The translations under genes and the position numbers were made by a program. Shown piece after piece: positions 20,103 to 31,740 of a DNA stretch of 64,000 nucleotides; the first letter of the stretch is position 1, and the number at the start of each line of letters is the position of its first letter. The DNA comes from Toxorhynchites rutilus septentrionalis (lineage: Eukaryota; Arthropoda; Insecta; Diptera; Culicidae). The stretch spans positions 179,152,288 through 179,216,287 of the forward strand of contig NC_073746.1 of assembly GCF_029784135.1 (NCBI RefSeq), in the 5' to 3' direction. A model generated the notes under the pieces. It was not told the origin of the DNA and did not search any database. It saw only the letters and a list, made by a program, of their open reading frames with translations.

Positions 20103-22634
20103 ATGAAATTGCTTCAGATCGCCGTGCTGGTGGTAGTGATCACTGTCACCGTTGCCTTCCCTACACCACTAGAGAACTCCGAGCTAGTCCATGATGTACT
20201 CGGGGACAGTCCAACCACCGTAATAGCAGAAAAAGTTGCCGAAATTAAAGCCACAGAACCAGTCGCTGAACCCACCGTCGAGCCTGCTGCGGAACCGGTG
20301 GCCGAACCCGAACCTGTCTCCGAGCCAGAGCCGGCAGCAGAACCCGAACCGGAACCGGAGCCGGTTTCCGAGCCGGAACCTACACCAGGTGCAGAGGAAG
20401 AGAAACAGGAAGAATCCAGGACGGTGGAGAAGGTCGAGAAGATCGAGAAGGAAGACGATAAAGTGAAGGACGCTCCTACCGATATAACCTCTACTATCGA
20501 AACCACTAAACAATCACAGGAACCAATGCAGGAGCCCACGGAAGGTGGGGTACCCTCTGAATCCGAGAAATCCGTTGAGATTATCACAGTAACGATGGCT
20601 GAGGAAGCTACAGTACCAGTAGCAGTCAGTGAAGCCAGTAAAAATGTCGAAATAGTTCCAGCTGAAACGGAAGATATTAAAACAGTTGTTGATGAGGCAG
20701 TTGAGCCTACGTCGGAGCCACTGGCCACCGAAGAAGTGCCCAAAATTGATATCGCTGATTCAGAACCAGAAAAAGTTGCAGTTTCGGACGAAAATGAACC
20801 TGAGCACAACCATGCAGTTAAAGATGCTGCTGAAGAAATAGCTGATGTAAAAGAAACTAAACAGGAGAACATTGATACTCCTACAGCAGAACAAACCAGA
20901 GAAGTACCAATCGTCATTCAAACTGAGACGACTGTAGATACTGCAAAGGAAGTCTCTGAAGAGAAGAAAGCTGAAGCAACAGTTGAAGCAGACAAAGATG
21001 AAATCAAAAAATTGCTTGACGAAGAGCTAAAAGAAATGCAAGGCGAAGATTTACCTTCCGCTGATGCAACGATCGTTGCAATTGTTGAGGATGTAGTGAA
21101 GAAGGATGTTGAATCTGTACCAGAAACTGTTTCAGTTGCGATCAGCCAGGACGAACCTGCCGCTGATCAAACTGAAACGAAGAAAACCGAAATTCAGGAA
21201 ACCCCCGAAACCGTTATCGAATTGAAGGTTGCCGAAGAAGTACCGGCTGAGGTTCCTACGAAACTTGCTACCAAATCAGAAACTGAAACTCAAACGTTGA
21301 CCGGATCCGATAAACCTGTGGAAGTCGAGGAACCAGTTTATGTTGTTAAATCAACGGAGACTGTCGAACCTATCCAAGCTGATGAACCGTCAGAGGCTGC
21401 CGTAGCAACAGAAACAAACACTCCTGTGGAAGCTGACAAACCAGCGGAAGATGATAAATCAGTGAAAGCCGACGAGCCAGTTGCGGTTGTTGAGACAACC
21501 GAGTTGGACAAACGAATGGAACCCGTGGAAACCAAAGATGTCGATCAAGTAACGGAAATTGAAGCCGACAAAGTAGTGGAAACTGAAAAACCTGCAGAAG
21601 CTGAAAACCTAGCAAAAACTGACGAGCCAGTCGAAGCTGATAAACCAGTCGAAGCTGATAAACCAGTCGAAGCTGATAAGCCAGTCGAAGATGATAAACC
21701 AGTCGAAGCTGATAAGCCAGTCGAGGCTGATAAGTCAGTCGAAGCAGACAAACCAGTAGAAGTTGAAAAACCAGTCGAAGCAGAAAAAACGGTTGAAGCA
21801 GAGAAACCAGTGGAAGCTGATAGTCCGGCAGAGGTTATGGTAGCAACGGAGACAGACAAGCCAATCGAAACGGAAGTGACCAAGAAAGTGGAACCTTCGG
21901 AAGCCGCGACAATCGAGGAGAAGACTGAAGTAATGAAAACTGTTGCTCCGGTTCAAGCTGAGGAGACAGTAACTGCTGATCTTGCTGCGGAGCCTAAGAA
22001 ACACGCAGAAGAACAAAAACCAGAGGTTCCAGTGCTAAATGATACCCCTGCAGAACCTGCGAAACCAGTACAAGCTGATGAACCAGCCCAGCAGGAGACT
22101 GTTAAGCCTCAAGCTCCAGTAGAAACTAAAAAAGTGGAAGCGGAAGTGGAAACCAAAAAGGAAGAAGTTCCAGTGAAATCCGCAGTGCTTGATCTGCCCA
22201 AAACTATCATCATAACACCCTCGCAAGCAGTTGAAGAGAAGAAAGAAGTAACAAAGGTGTTCGTCGTTGAAGCTAAGAGAGCCGATGAGGTCGAATCTCA
22301 AAAAGCCGTGCCGGCTTCTGAAACACCAGCGAAAGAGGTCAAGGAAACTGAAACGAAACCTGTAGAACCAGCAAAAGTTACTAAGACGAAAGGGAGTTCA
22401 ACGAAAACTTCTTCCAGACGTGGTAGCCCCAAAAAGGAAACTGAAAATAAAAGTGACAGTGAGAGTGCAGCCGCTAAATCATCAGAAGAACTGAAGCAGT
22501 CTACAACTGTTGATGACAAGCCAAGCGATTCGACGACAACCAGCGAAGCAGCGCCCGCTCCAGCCAAGCAGGAGGGCAAGAAACAGAGGAAGAAGAAGTT
22601 GCCAGGTTCGAAAATCAAGCAAACTTCGATGTAA
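20103..22634 (+). CDS. secreted, acidic, low-complexity repeat protein (843 aa), unknown function
   Basis: An 843-residue open frame. The chosen start is the ATG two bases after a strong splice acceptor (pyrimidine-rich tract ending TTTCATTTCAG at 20100), so an upstream non-coding exon is likely. Residues 1-18 form a classic signal peptide (MKLLQIAVLVVVITVTVAF). Residues about 35-100 are Glu-Pro/Ala repeats; about 500-580 hold ten or more copies of a K-P-V-E-A-D hexad. The tail is Ser/Lys-rich and ends in a basic cluster (KKQRKKK). There is no cysteine or tryptophan, and overall composition is Glu/Lys/Val/Pro/Ala-rich, suggesting a disordered extracellular or secretory-granule protein. No family recognised. 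The frame is uninterrupted despite TE surroundings, arguing for selection. A cryptic donor GTAAAT overlaps the stop; splicing to CAG 22787-22789 would recreate ATG-TAA. Confidence 0.75.
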   Translation: MKLLQIAVLVVVITVTVAFPTPLENSELVHDVLGDSPTTVIAEKVAEIKATEPVAEPTVEPAAEPVAEPEPVSEPEPAAEPEPEPEPVSEPEPTPGAEEEKQEESRTVEKVEKIEKEDDKVKDAPTDITSTIETTKQSQEPMQEPTEGGVPSESEKSVEIITVTMAEEATVPVAVSEASKNVEIVPAETEDIKTVVDEAVEPTSEPLATEEVPKIDIADSEPEKVAVSDENEPEHNHAVKDAAEEIADVKETKQENIDTPTAEQTREVPIVIQTETTVDTAKEVSEEKKAEATVEADKDEIKKLLDEELKEMQGEDLPSADATIVAIVEDVVKKDVESVPETVSVAISQDEPAADQTETKKTEIQETPETVIELKVAEEVPAEVPTKLATKSETETQTLTGSDKPVEVEEPVYVVKSTETVEPIQADEPSEAAVATETNTPVEADKPAEDDKSVKADEPVAVVETTELDKRMEPVETKDVDQVTEIEADKVVETEKPAEAENLAKTDEPVEADKPVEADKPVEADKPVEDDKPVEADKPVEADKSVEADKPVEVEKPVEAEKTVEAEKPVEADSPAEVMVATETDKPIETEVTKKVEPSEAATIEEKTEVMKTVAPVQAEETVTADLAAEPKKHAEEQKPEVPVLNDTPAEPAKPVQADEPAQQETVKPQAPVETKKVEAEVETKKEEVPVKSAVLDLPKTIIITPSQAVEEKKEVTKVFVVEAKRADEVESQKAVPASETPAKEVKETETKPVEPAKVTKTKGSSTKTSSRRGSPKKETENKSDSESAAAKSSEELKQSTTVDDKPSDSTTTSEAAPAPAKQEGKKQRKKKLPGSKIKQTSM

Positions 22635-23220
22635 ATGTGATAATCTCAATCAATGTTAATGCTTCCAGTAGTTGTTGTAGTAGCAAGCAAATATCATAAT
22701 ATATCCCTGTTGCTTTCTTGGTTATAGCGCTTATCTTCAGTTTATTCATATGACTTCTTCTAATTGATTTCCTCTTAATTCTTCCAGGTAACATCCGAGG
22801 ATACCGAAAACGTATTCAACATGATCAGCAAAAATCATAACCACATTGATTCCAACGTCTAGTATTAACGATCATTTAAAAGCAGTAAATGTGAATCCTG
22901 TAGATCAGATGAAACGTAGCAGTCACAGTTTCATTTTTACTCTTCCTAGGCTAAGTTAGGCTTAAAAAGCAGGGAATACATCGTTATAGCGTTTCCAATT
23001 CCGACTTGGTAGTAAACGTTGAGATAGCAGGTTCAGGCAATCTGTTTCCGAACAGGTTAATTCAGTTCAGTATGCGAACTCTAAACGTTCGAGAAGGGAA
23101 TCATTCTGCCCGAAGAAATGGACAAATCCAACTGACTTATTCATTCACATATGAACCAGTGTGTAATATTACGCTTGATCTATGTTAAGAAAATGAAAAA
23201 TAAACTAAATTCGAAATAAG
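22635..23220 (+). other. probable 3' UTR of gene 1 with polyadenylation signal
   Basis: Non-coding sequence continues for about 570 bp to an AATAAA at 23199-23204 (context GAAAAATAAACTAAA). A possible small intron ends at TTCTTCCAG (about 22789). The 3' boundary is inferred from the hexamer only. Confidence 0.45.
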
Positions 23221-23737
23221 TATACGTTGTGTTTTATCACCCCTGATGACTGGTGAAGTATAGAGTTTGAAATATGGGATATAAAGTGAATCGAATCAAA
23301 GTTGTACTGTGTTCGCCAATAAATTTCGGGAATTTTGATTTCCTTCATTTCATTTTTATTCAAGTTTTTTTAGTTTAATTATGTTCATTTGGCTCATTCA
23401 AAAAAGTTATTCAATATGACCTCCATTTTTACGATCTCCTCGACGAGGCGATTTCTGAACTTAGAGTATAACCACATGGAACCAAATTTTTCACCACATG
23501 CCTCGGATAGAATAATCCAGATAGCTACTGGATTGATTCAAATCTTTTGACCGAAACTTCGTGTTTTCCATCAACCGGCGTTGGGTCAGATTTGACGTAT
23601 CTCTATCTCCAAAATATTAACTTAAACTTCAGTATTGATTTTAACGTCAGCATCAACATTAGACATTTTCAAACCTTCAGATGCTCCCAGGCCATCATGA
23701 TGTTTGAACCCATATCTCAGAACTTTACATCTACGTG

Positions 23738-23985
23738 CTCTGGTGACCACCACCTGGTTAGCGTCAGGTCGGGGGTTCGGGTTCGATTCTCGTTCTGGCC
23801 GAGGGATTTTTCGTCAATGAAATTTCTTCCGACTTGCACAGAGTTTGCCACTCCAGAATACATTCAAGGCCTGTTATTCGACCTGCAATTCTCAACTAAG
23901 TACTTGTAATAAAAATGACGCAAGTAATAACTATGTTGAGAAGGCAAAAGTTCCACTGGGAACGTTAGTGTCATCCAAGAAGAAG
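23738..23985 (+). repeat. tRNA-derived SINE with (GAA)n tail, copy 1
   Basis: The head contains CTGGTTAGCGTC (A-box region) and GGTTCGATTC (B box, 23780-23789). The conserved body has GAGGGATTTTTCGTCAA, GCCACTCCAGAATACATTC and GGGAACGTTAGTG, and the tail is AAGAAGAAG. The same body is found at 24681-24940 (minus), 50820-51094 (minus) and 63618-63807 (plus, head missing). The head resembles a Ser-type tRNA (GGCCGAGTGGTTAGCG in the best copy). It is comparable to Aedes Feilai-type SINEs, but identity was not checked. Confidence 0.7.
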
Positions 23986-24111
23986 TTTTACATCTAAGAA
24001 AATGATTGTAGAATTCTTTCATTTTCAGAAAGGAATACAAATCATCTCCGACGATCCTTCGCATGGATGTTGTAGAAATGTTGGCGTATTTTTAGCGTAA
24101 CGTTTTTATCG

Positions 24112-25320
24112 GACTAGCTGACCCGGCAAACTTCGTCCCAACCAAAATTTGTTTTTTTGTTATCAATACCTTCAAACATTCACGTTTTCTCACTAAGCGC
24201 AAGTTCATGAGCCCAATCGCAGAACTGTTCATTGATTGATCTTCTTATCGACCCCGTTGAATTTACTTTTTACTATAAAATTCCTAGTACTTCTACCAAA
24301 GCTCATCATTATAATATCATATTATTTCCAGACACAATTCTCGTTCAAGATTTTTCAACCACTAGCAAACCATTTATTGCTCTCTAAAACCTCCATATGC
24401 CAAATTTGGTTCCATTTGCTTGAACAGCTCTCGACTTATGCAGAAATTTGGGTTTCATTTCTATGGAGGACCCCCCTTAGAAAGGTGGGAGGAGTGTTGA
24501 ACCATCTTAGAAATGTTTCTTCCCCATAAAACCTCCACATGCCAAATTTAGATCCGTTTGCTTAATTAGCTCTTGAATTATGCGGAGATGTATGCTTCAT
24601 TTGTATGGCAGCCCCCCTTCCCCTCAGAGAGACGGGAGGAGTGTCTATTCATCATAGAAACGTTTTGTATCCCCTAAAACCTTCTTCTTCTTAGATGGCA
24701 CTAACGTTCCCTGTGGAACTTTTGCCGTCATTTTCATTAGTAGTACCTACTTGAGATTTCTATGCCGGATAACACGCCTCGAATGTATTATGGAGTGGCA
24801 AGCTCATGAATACGCGTGATCACAGTGCAAGTCGGAATCAGTTTCCTTGACGAAAAATCTCCCGACCAGAACGGGAATCGAACCCGCACCCCCGGCATGA
24901 TAATGTGGGACGCTAACCAGTCGTCTACGGAAGCACCAAAACCCCTAAATCCTTCGCATGCCAAATTTGGCATTTTCTTGATTAGTTTTCGAGTTATGCA
25001 GAAATTTGTGTTTCATTTGTATGGCAGACCCCCCTAAGGGAGGAGGGAGGAGTGTCTAACCACCATAGGATCATTTATTGCACTCTATAATCTCCACATG
25101 CCAAATTTCGTTTCATTTGCTTGACCAATTCTCGAGTAATGTAGAAATTTGTGTTTTCATTTGTATTAGAGGGGGGAGGGGTCTCAAACTATCATGACAA
25201 CCTTCCTCGGCCCATAAAACCTCTACATATCAATTTTCATGTCGATCGGTTCAGTAGTTTCAGAGTCCATGAGAATCAGACAGACAGACAGAAATCCATT
25301 TTTATAAATAAAGACTAGCT
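24112..25320 (+). repeat. tandemly iterated LINE 3'UTR-like repeat
   Basis: Starts ACTAGCTGACCCGGCAAACT and ends with GATCGGTTCAGTAGTTTC, a run of CAGACAGACAGA and ATAAATAAAGAC. Between them a unit of about 170-180 bp recurs: AAAACCTCCACATGCCAAATTT, a TTGATTAGTT-like spacer, TATGCAGAAATTTGTGTTTC, ATTTGTATGGCAGCCCCCC and GGGAGGAGTGTCTAACCAT. The same unit recurs at 37130-37400 and 40260-40470. This looks like a retrotransposon-derived 3' region with internal iteration. There is no ORF, so no clade is assigned. Confidence 0.5.
24681..24940 (-). repeat. (GAA)n-tailed tRNA-derived SINE, copy 2
   Basis: On the minus strand the tRNA-like head (GGTTAGCGTC, then GGTTCGATTC, plus-strand 24875-24884) leads to the body and a GAAGAAGAAG tail (plus-strand 24681-24692). 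It is flanked by CCCCTAAA at 24671-24678 and 24942-24949, a plausible target duplication. It sits inside the LINE 3'UTR-like repeat. Confidence 0.7.
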
Positions 25321-26128
25321 GACCCGACACATTTCTCGTTCAAGATTTTTCAACCACTTGCAAATAACATGTTCCTCCGTTACATGGAATAAATGTTTGA
25401 TACAGAAAATATGATAGAATAAACACAGACCCCTCTCCTCTGTGTCTGTGTCATTTTGGCATTTTGTTTCTGAGCAAGACACCACTCTATCACAAAAGTG
25501 ATTCGATCAAAAACTTCTAGTCTTAGCATCAGAAGTTAAGTAAGGGTTAAGTTATTTCCATGACATTGCCAGGTTTCCGATTGTGTTTAAAACCCACAGC
25601 CTTTGCTGAAGGAAATGGCAATATCTTTGATGGCGAAACAATGAATGATGAATTCATGAATGTTGGAAGGAACAATATTTGGTTATGAAAATGGTTCTAA
25701 CATAATAAGGTGTGTGGCACCATAAGCTATAATAATAACATTGCCGATATCGCCTGTTATGCCTGGCAGTAATATCCCACCTTGTATGCATATACTTGAT
25801 GCACATACACACACACGTTACCCACATGCAGAGATGCCAGGTTTGAAGACATGTCTTCATTTTGAAGACATTTGACTTACTGTGAAGACATTTGATTTTG
25901 TGAAGACATTTTGAAAACATTATGAAATATGTTTTTTTTTTTTTTGGTGAAGAAGGTGGAGATCTTCATAGACACCCAGTCGCCATGTTGACTGGGTAGT
26001 GTGAGATTCTTACTCACTAAAACCACCTCCTATGCGCTGTGCCTTTTTTACCACCGCCTCCCCCCCCCCCCCCCCCGGAACCACCCATTGGTATTACTTC
26101 AGGGGGAGGCAGTGCTCACGCACTCATT

Positions 26129-29098
26129 TCATTGGGCCATTCTCTGGTCTTCTCTCCATTTGCGTTGAAGCTCTGACATTATCAGCGTAATCGCTTTTGT
26201 TACTGCATTCCACGTACTCTCGTCGCGGCACATTTTTTGGGTCACATTACTCTCGTTGATTTCGACACCAGATGCGAGCATTTCAGAGCGTTCTTGGACG
26301 AATCGAGGACATTCGAACACTACGTGGAACGGAGTTTCCACTATGAGTGCACACTGGGGGCAGTGGGGCGAATTCGCATGTCCGAATCTGTGGAGATATT
26401 CTCGAAAGCAACCATGACCTGACAGGAACTGCGTCAGCTGGAAGTTCGTTTCTCCGTGATTTCTGGTAATCCACTTGGTTATGTCTGGAATCAGCCTGTG
26501 GGTCCATCTTCCTTTTGAGGTATTGTTCCACTCTTGCTGCCACTTCCTCAACGAGTCACTTCTTGCTCGTTTTCGAGCATCTCTGGTATTCCGTCCAGTT
26601 GAAGCACGCTCTTTATAGCACGCATTGTCTTCCGCCAGAACAATATTGATGGGAATCATTCCCGCTATGACACATACAGCTTCCATGGATATGGTCCTAT
26701 ATGCACTCGCTACTCTCATCGCCATAGCTCTGTAGGTTCTGTTCAGCAGCGTTCTGTTTTGTTTATTGTTGATCGCTGCCACCCAGGCTGGACTAGCATA
26801 TCTGAGTATCGATGTGGATACGCAAGCCAGAAGTCGCCTTTTACTGCTACTATTCCAGTCATTATTCGGCATGATTCTGGCTATCGCCGTTACGGCCTTT
26901 GCCGCCTTCTTGCAGGCGTAGCTGACATGACTCCTGAAGTTAAGTCGGTCGTCTATGATCACACCCAAGTACTTAAGCTTCCGTTTGGAGGTAATGGTGT
27001 GGTCCCCCACAGTAATTTCCGCTCTTTGTACAGCCCTGCAGTTGCTGACCAGTATAATTTCCGTCTTGTGATGCGCTATCTGCAGTTTTGCCTCGAGCAT
27101 CCAGCTCTCTATCGTTCTTATCGCCTCGGTAGCCAACATTTCCACCTCCTCCAGTGTCTCGCCCGTTACTGTTAGAGAGATGTCATCTGCGAACCCAATG
27201 ATGTTGACGCCTTTCGGCAATTTTAGCTTTAACACTCCATCGTACATCCCGTTCCAAAGAGTTGGGCCCAGGATGGAGCCCTGGGGGACACCTGCAGTTA
27301 TATTGAACACTTTTTCTGCCTTTCCTGCGTTGTAGAGCAGGATTCTGTTCTCAAAGTAACTCTTCAGGATCGCGCACAGGTAGTTCGGTACCAACATCCT
27401 GTGTAACGCCATTGAAATGGCTTCCCAGCTGGCACTATTGAACGCGTTTTTTACGTCCACTGTTACTACGGCGCAGAACCGGACGCCCCGTATTTTTTGT
27501 TTCAGAGCTTTCTCGGCTATTTCGATGACGCACATAATAGCATCCACCGTCGATCTACCCTTCCGGAACCCGAACTGCGACGATGAGAGTCCATGTTCGC
27601 TCTCTGTACACTTCGTCAGCCTGTTTAGTATTATTCTCTCCAGCAGCTTACCAAGTGTATCTAGAAGACAAATAGGCCTGTATGATGACGGCTCTCCTGG
27701 TGTTTTCCCCGGCTTCGGCAGTAGTATAAGTTTCTGCCTCTTCCATATATCGGGGAAGACTCCTTCATTCAGACAATTTTGCAGAGTTTCTCTGAACATA
27801 TTCGGGTTCGCTTGTATGGCCGCTTTTAACGCCACATTGGGGATTCCGTCAGGGCCTGGGGATTTATTTCCCTTCAATCTTTTTGCTGCAGCTAATAGTT
27901 CTTCCGTGGTTACTATCTCGACTCCTTCTCGTTCTTGGCTATATGGTGGACGTGGCCAACTCATCGGTGCATGCTGCGGGAAGAGCCCATCAATAATGCT
28001 ATTTATCCTTTCCGAACACTGTTCGGTGAGGGTCGATGGGCCTTTGGTTTTTGCCATCACAACTCTATACGCGTTGCCCCAAGGGTTTGCATCAACGTCA
28101 TGGCAGAGTTCTTTAAAACATCGTCTCTTGTAGAGCCTGATTTCACGTTTTAGTGAAGATTTCGCCACTCTAAGTGCTTCCCTGCGTTCTTCTCTGTCTG
28201 CGGGAGACCTAGCCCTTTGCATGCTCCGCCTAGCTCGAAGACAGCTAGCGCGTAGAGAGTTAATCTCTTCGCTCCACCAGTAAACTGATTGGCGTACGTT
28301 TTTTGGTTGTAGCATTCGTGGAATGGCAGTGTCACAGGCTCTTGTCACAGTATCGGTCAGTTCGCTTGCATTCATATTGGGCGGAGTTTGTACACGAAGT
28401 GCTTCGATGAAGAGATCTTTGTCAAAATTCTTAATCTTCCACCTCCGTTCTCTGAGCCTTGGCCCTCGAGTTGATGATGACTTTCGACTGCCGAGATTAT
28501 ATCGAATGGCTTGGTGATCACTGTGGGTGTAATCGTCGCACACCCTCCAATTCATATTCACCGCTAGCATCGGACTACAGAAAGTGTCGTCGATGATCGA
28601 TTCTCGACCATTCCTGTGGAAAGTGCTGGTTGTGCCTTCGTTGGCTAGTTTCACTTCTAGTTTCGCAAGAGCTTCTATTAGATCAAAACCTCTCGTATTG
28701 GTGAGTCTACTCCCCCACTCCACTGCCCAGGCGTTGAAGTCTCCGCCGATGACGAGGGGGTTCCGACCAATGAGCTCTTCTGTTAACTTGTTGAGCATCA
28801 GGTCAAATTGTTCTATCGTCCACCTCGGGGGTGCGTAGCAGCTGCACACAAAGACTCCATTGATTTTGGCAATCACGAATCCCTCATGTGCCCTGGATAT
28901 CTTTTCTTGAATGGGGTATTTTCCCGTAGTCATTATAGCTTACAGTCCCGCCTTATCGGCCAACCAGTTTCTGTCATCGGGGGGCACCCTGTACGGTTCG
29001 GCTATGATTGCTAGGTCGCACTTCGTTTCCACTACGGCTTGCCAAAGCAATTGTTGTGCCGTGTCACAGTGGTTAAGGTTGATTTGGATTACTTCCAT
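26129..29098 (-). pseudogene. R1-like ORF2 (endonuclease, RT, zinc knuckle) with one nonsense codon
   Basis: A 989-codon frame from ATG 29098, overlapping the ORF1 stop by a few bases (ATGGAAGTAA). One TAA at 28942-28940 interrupts it at about codon 53; the remainder is open. The endonuclease shows AIIAEPYR, GGDFNAWAVEWGS and THSDHQAIRY. The RT (about residues 410-680) shows SPGPDGIP, TVDVKNAFNSASW, AGVPQGSILGP and the catalytic FADD near residue 637. The C-terminus has a CPQC...H...C zinc knuckle. Only one visible lesion suggests recent insertion. An Asp replaces the usual Leu in the SIIDLTF-type endonuclease block (SIIDDTF). Confidence 0.88.
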
Positions 29099-30406
29099 TT
29101 TCTTCTGTCAACCAATGCCTCTTTGAAGACCGGGCATCTTGGGCCTCCTGTAAAGTGGTCATTCCTTTCTTCAGCGTTGCAGAGCATACATTTCGGTGGA
29201 CTGCTACAGTCTTTAGCTACATGTTCCGTTCCGCCGCATCTTAGGCAAAGCTTCGATCTATTAGGGTCATTGCACTTTGTCGCGAGATGACCGAAGCTCA
29301 AGCAGTTAAAGCACCTTACAATTTGTTGGACAACTTTAAGGGGGCATATTGTCCACCCTACTTTCACCTTGCCAACCTCCAGAATCTTATTGCTGCCCTC
29401 CATGGCAGTTTTATCGTAGCCATTTGCATACCTCCGAAAGCCTTCCTCAGGCGTATTGATAAGGAAGTGTCTGTCAGCTCGAACTGGCCATTCAAGGCTT
29501 CTCTCAGTTCGTCTACCGTCGTGATTTCATCCAAATTTCTACATTCGATCACGGTTTCTTGTGATAGTGCTCTAACTTTTGCCGTTTCCCCTAGCGATTT
29601 CTCTACCAGATCTTTATAAGATGAGCTCTTAATCGTCGGATCTCTTTTCAACTCGAACAACATATCACCGTTCTGGATGCGCCTCACTTTAGCCACATTC
29701 TCACCCAGATTTTTCAAGGTCGGATCGCCTTTCACTTTCTTCAGAATATCAGCGTAGGTTGTAGCGCCTGCTGCTGAAACAATCAGAGCATCTGGTTTCT
29801 GCCTCTCTGTTCGGGGTTTCGGCTTCTCTTTCGCTTTCTCTCCTTTTGTTTTTTTCTCAACTTTCTGCCACTCGTTAGGATTTTGGTTGTTGTCACGATT
29901 TTCTCTACTAGCACCTTCGCAGGCATCTTTCTGTTTCTTTACTTGTCTTTTTTCTTCTGGGTTTGCCTTCTTCGTTTTGTGGTTAATGGGGTAGAATCTC
30001 CCGTTGGGGTCGAAACTGCTTCCTTCGGCCTACTCTGCGCAGCCTCGTTCAGTGCGTTCTCCGCCTTCTCTGCTCTAGCTCTCCAGGATTGCTGCTCACG
30101 ATCAGCTGCTGCAAGCGCTGATTTGATTTTTATCGTGAGGTTTCTTATCACGGCGTGGACATTACTGCGAGGCTTGATATATTCGTAAAGTTCATCGCAT
30201 GCTCTCTTGGCTTCACTCAGCTTCGATTTTTCATGGTGTAGTTGAACGTCGATGGGTTTGTGGCTACTCGGTTTTTGTGCTGGAGATTGGGTCAATATTG
30301 GTGATCTCATCACTTGACCCCTTCTGGCAAAGATGCCTACCTCTTCAATTTCGTTCTCGAATTCTGTGGAATTTGTTTGTAAATTCATATTTTGTTGGGT
30401 CCCCAC
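29089..30406 (-). pseudogene. R1-like ORF1 (gag-like) with frameshifts
   Basis: The start at 30406 (MGTQQNMNLQTNSTEFENE) opens a 155-codon frame ending in a Lys-rich stretch (KRRRQTQKKKDK). The frame then shifts twice (between about 29939 and 29735, and near 29400). The last part carries three Cys-rich knuckles, CFNCLSFGHLATKC, CLRCGGTEHVAKDC and CMLC, typical of R1/Jockey ORF1 RNA-binding proteins. It stops at 29089, inside the ORF2 start. The equivalent ORF1 at 38551-40086 is intact and allows alignment. Confidence 0.8.
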
Positions 30407-31740
30407 TTCGGGCCGCTATCTCCGCTCGTTGTACATAGTCGCTTTTTTTTGTGATCCCATGGTTATCTATGCAAGCAGTGAGGCCATGCAAAGGGTTGAC
30501 ACGGTCCTTCATGGGGACCGTGTTCAGAGCCAGATCAGCGCAAGTCAGGAATGTGACATCTGATGCCTAGTACCTAGTGCCAGAGCCTAGACGAGCATCG
30601 AACGTACCCGAAGACCTGCCAAGGATTTTATCGGGACGGGGGCAATCGCGCCATTGACCCACACGCCATTTCAGGAAGGTTTCACCCTTCCTTACTGAGG
30701 GAGCAGGATGGCACGACTGTCAGCATTTAGCGTCAAATCTCACTCGTTTCCATATCATGTCCGTTTTCCATAGAATAACCAGTATGTTGTAATCAGGATC
30801 TTACTGGCGTCGATCCTGATGTGCTTAGCACTCCTTCCATTGCTCCTGATCACGGTATTTCCCCCGTGCAATCTCCATAGGCTTTACCGCGCCCTTACTC
30901 GCGTTGTCACCCGATTAGTCGCCTCTTACGACAGGGACAGGGACCAAGACCCGAAGTGCTATTCTAGGCCGGCAGCTTCACGGTCAATTTATTATGAAAT
31001 ATGTGAAGACATTTCAGTATATGAGGGTATGTGAATTTTTGAGAGATATTATTTCCATAAAATTCTAACTATTGGTCGAAAATATCGACAAAAGAAGTGG
31101 TGCTCTTGTCTCAGTGTCATTCGTTCGCTCTTTTCATCAGTGTCCCTTGTTTACTTTCGTTCTTAGTAATTAAGGGCGCCTTTTGTCTCGGAATCATTCA
31201 TTCATTCATCATTCACTACTATACTATTTTGGGCCTATACTATACAATAGATAAACCAAGTTCTTTCATACGACCACTACACAAATCGAAGATTTTCCGG
31301 TTACATACCGCCTCAATAATTATTTTTATGACTATGGGTTAAGTTACAACCAAAACTTCGAACCTGAAATAAACAAACTGAGTTATCACATTTTCCTTTT
31401 TTGTGGAAGAATTGGGGCGATATTCACTGAATCAACGGTTTATCAAGCCAATTATCATTTCTAAACTCATTAAATTTAGTTTGCAGTTGGACAATATATT
31501 CTTTGTTCACATTTATTGAAATAGACTTCAAAAACTTGAGGTTAGTTTAATGAAATGCGCTATATAACAATGCCAATTGAAATATACATTGGATAAGCTA
31601 TCAAACGGTGTTCAAAAGTAAGTTATGAATTTTAGTTTCCTTCGATATGATTGTGAAGACATTCGAAGACATTTTGACGTAGGACTACGTCTTTCATTTT
31701 TATACTGGGGTGTAAGTTCAAAGTTTCGAAAACGAAAGCG

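Larger units (their letters stand above)
25919..31003 (-). mobile_element. R1-like non-LTR retrotransposon, near full length, with TSD
   Basis: A 5.06-kb minus-strand LINE. Its poly(A) (T-run 25932-25945) and 5' end (30989) are bounded by a 13-14-bp duplication ATTATGAAATATGT (25919-25932 and 30990-31003). From 5' to 3' it has a GC-richer 5' UTR (30989-30407), gag-like ORF1, ORF2 and a 3' UTR with an 18-19-nt poly(C) at about 26057-26075. It is inserted in the hAT element. R1-clade affiliation follows from the FADD RT motif, the ORF1 zinc knuckles and the C-terminal CCHC. It lies outside 28S rDNA. Confidence 0.85.

Noticed and set aside
20114..20917. 267-codon minus-strand ORF rich in Ser/Gly opposite gene 1
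   Set aside because: Antisense shadow of the Glu/Pro/Ala-rich coding frame; no independent start or homology.
23780..23789. Possible tRNA gene (B-box GGTTCGATTC)
   Set aside because: The surrounding sequence does not fold into a complete cloverleaf and continues into a repeated SINE body with (GAA)n tail present in four copies.
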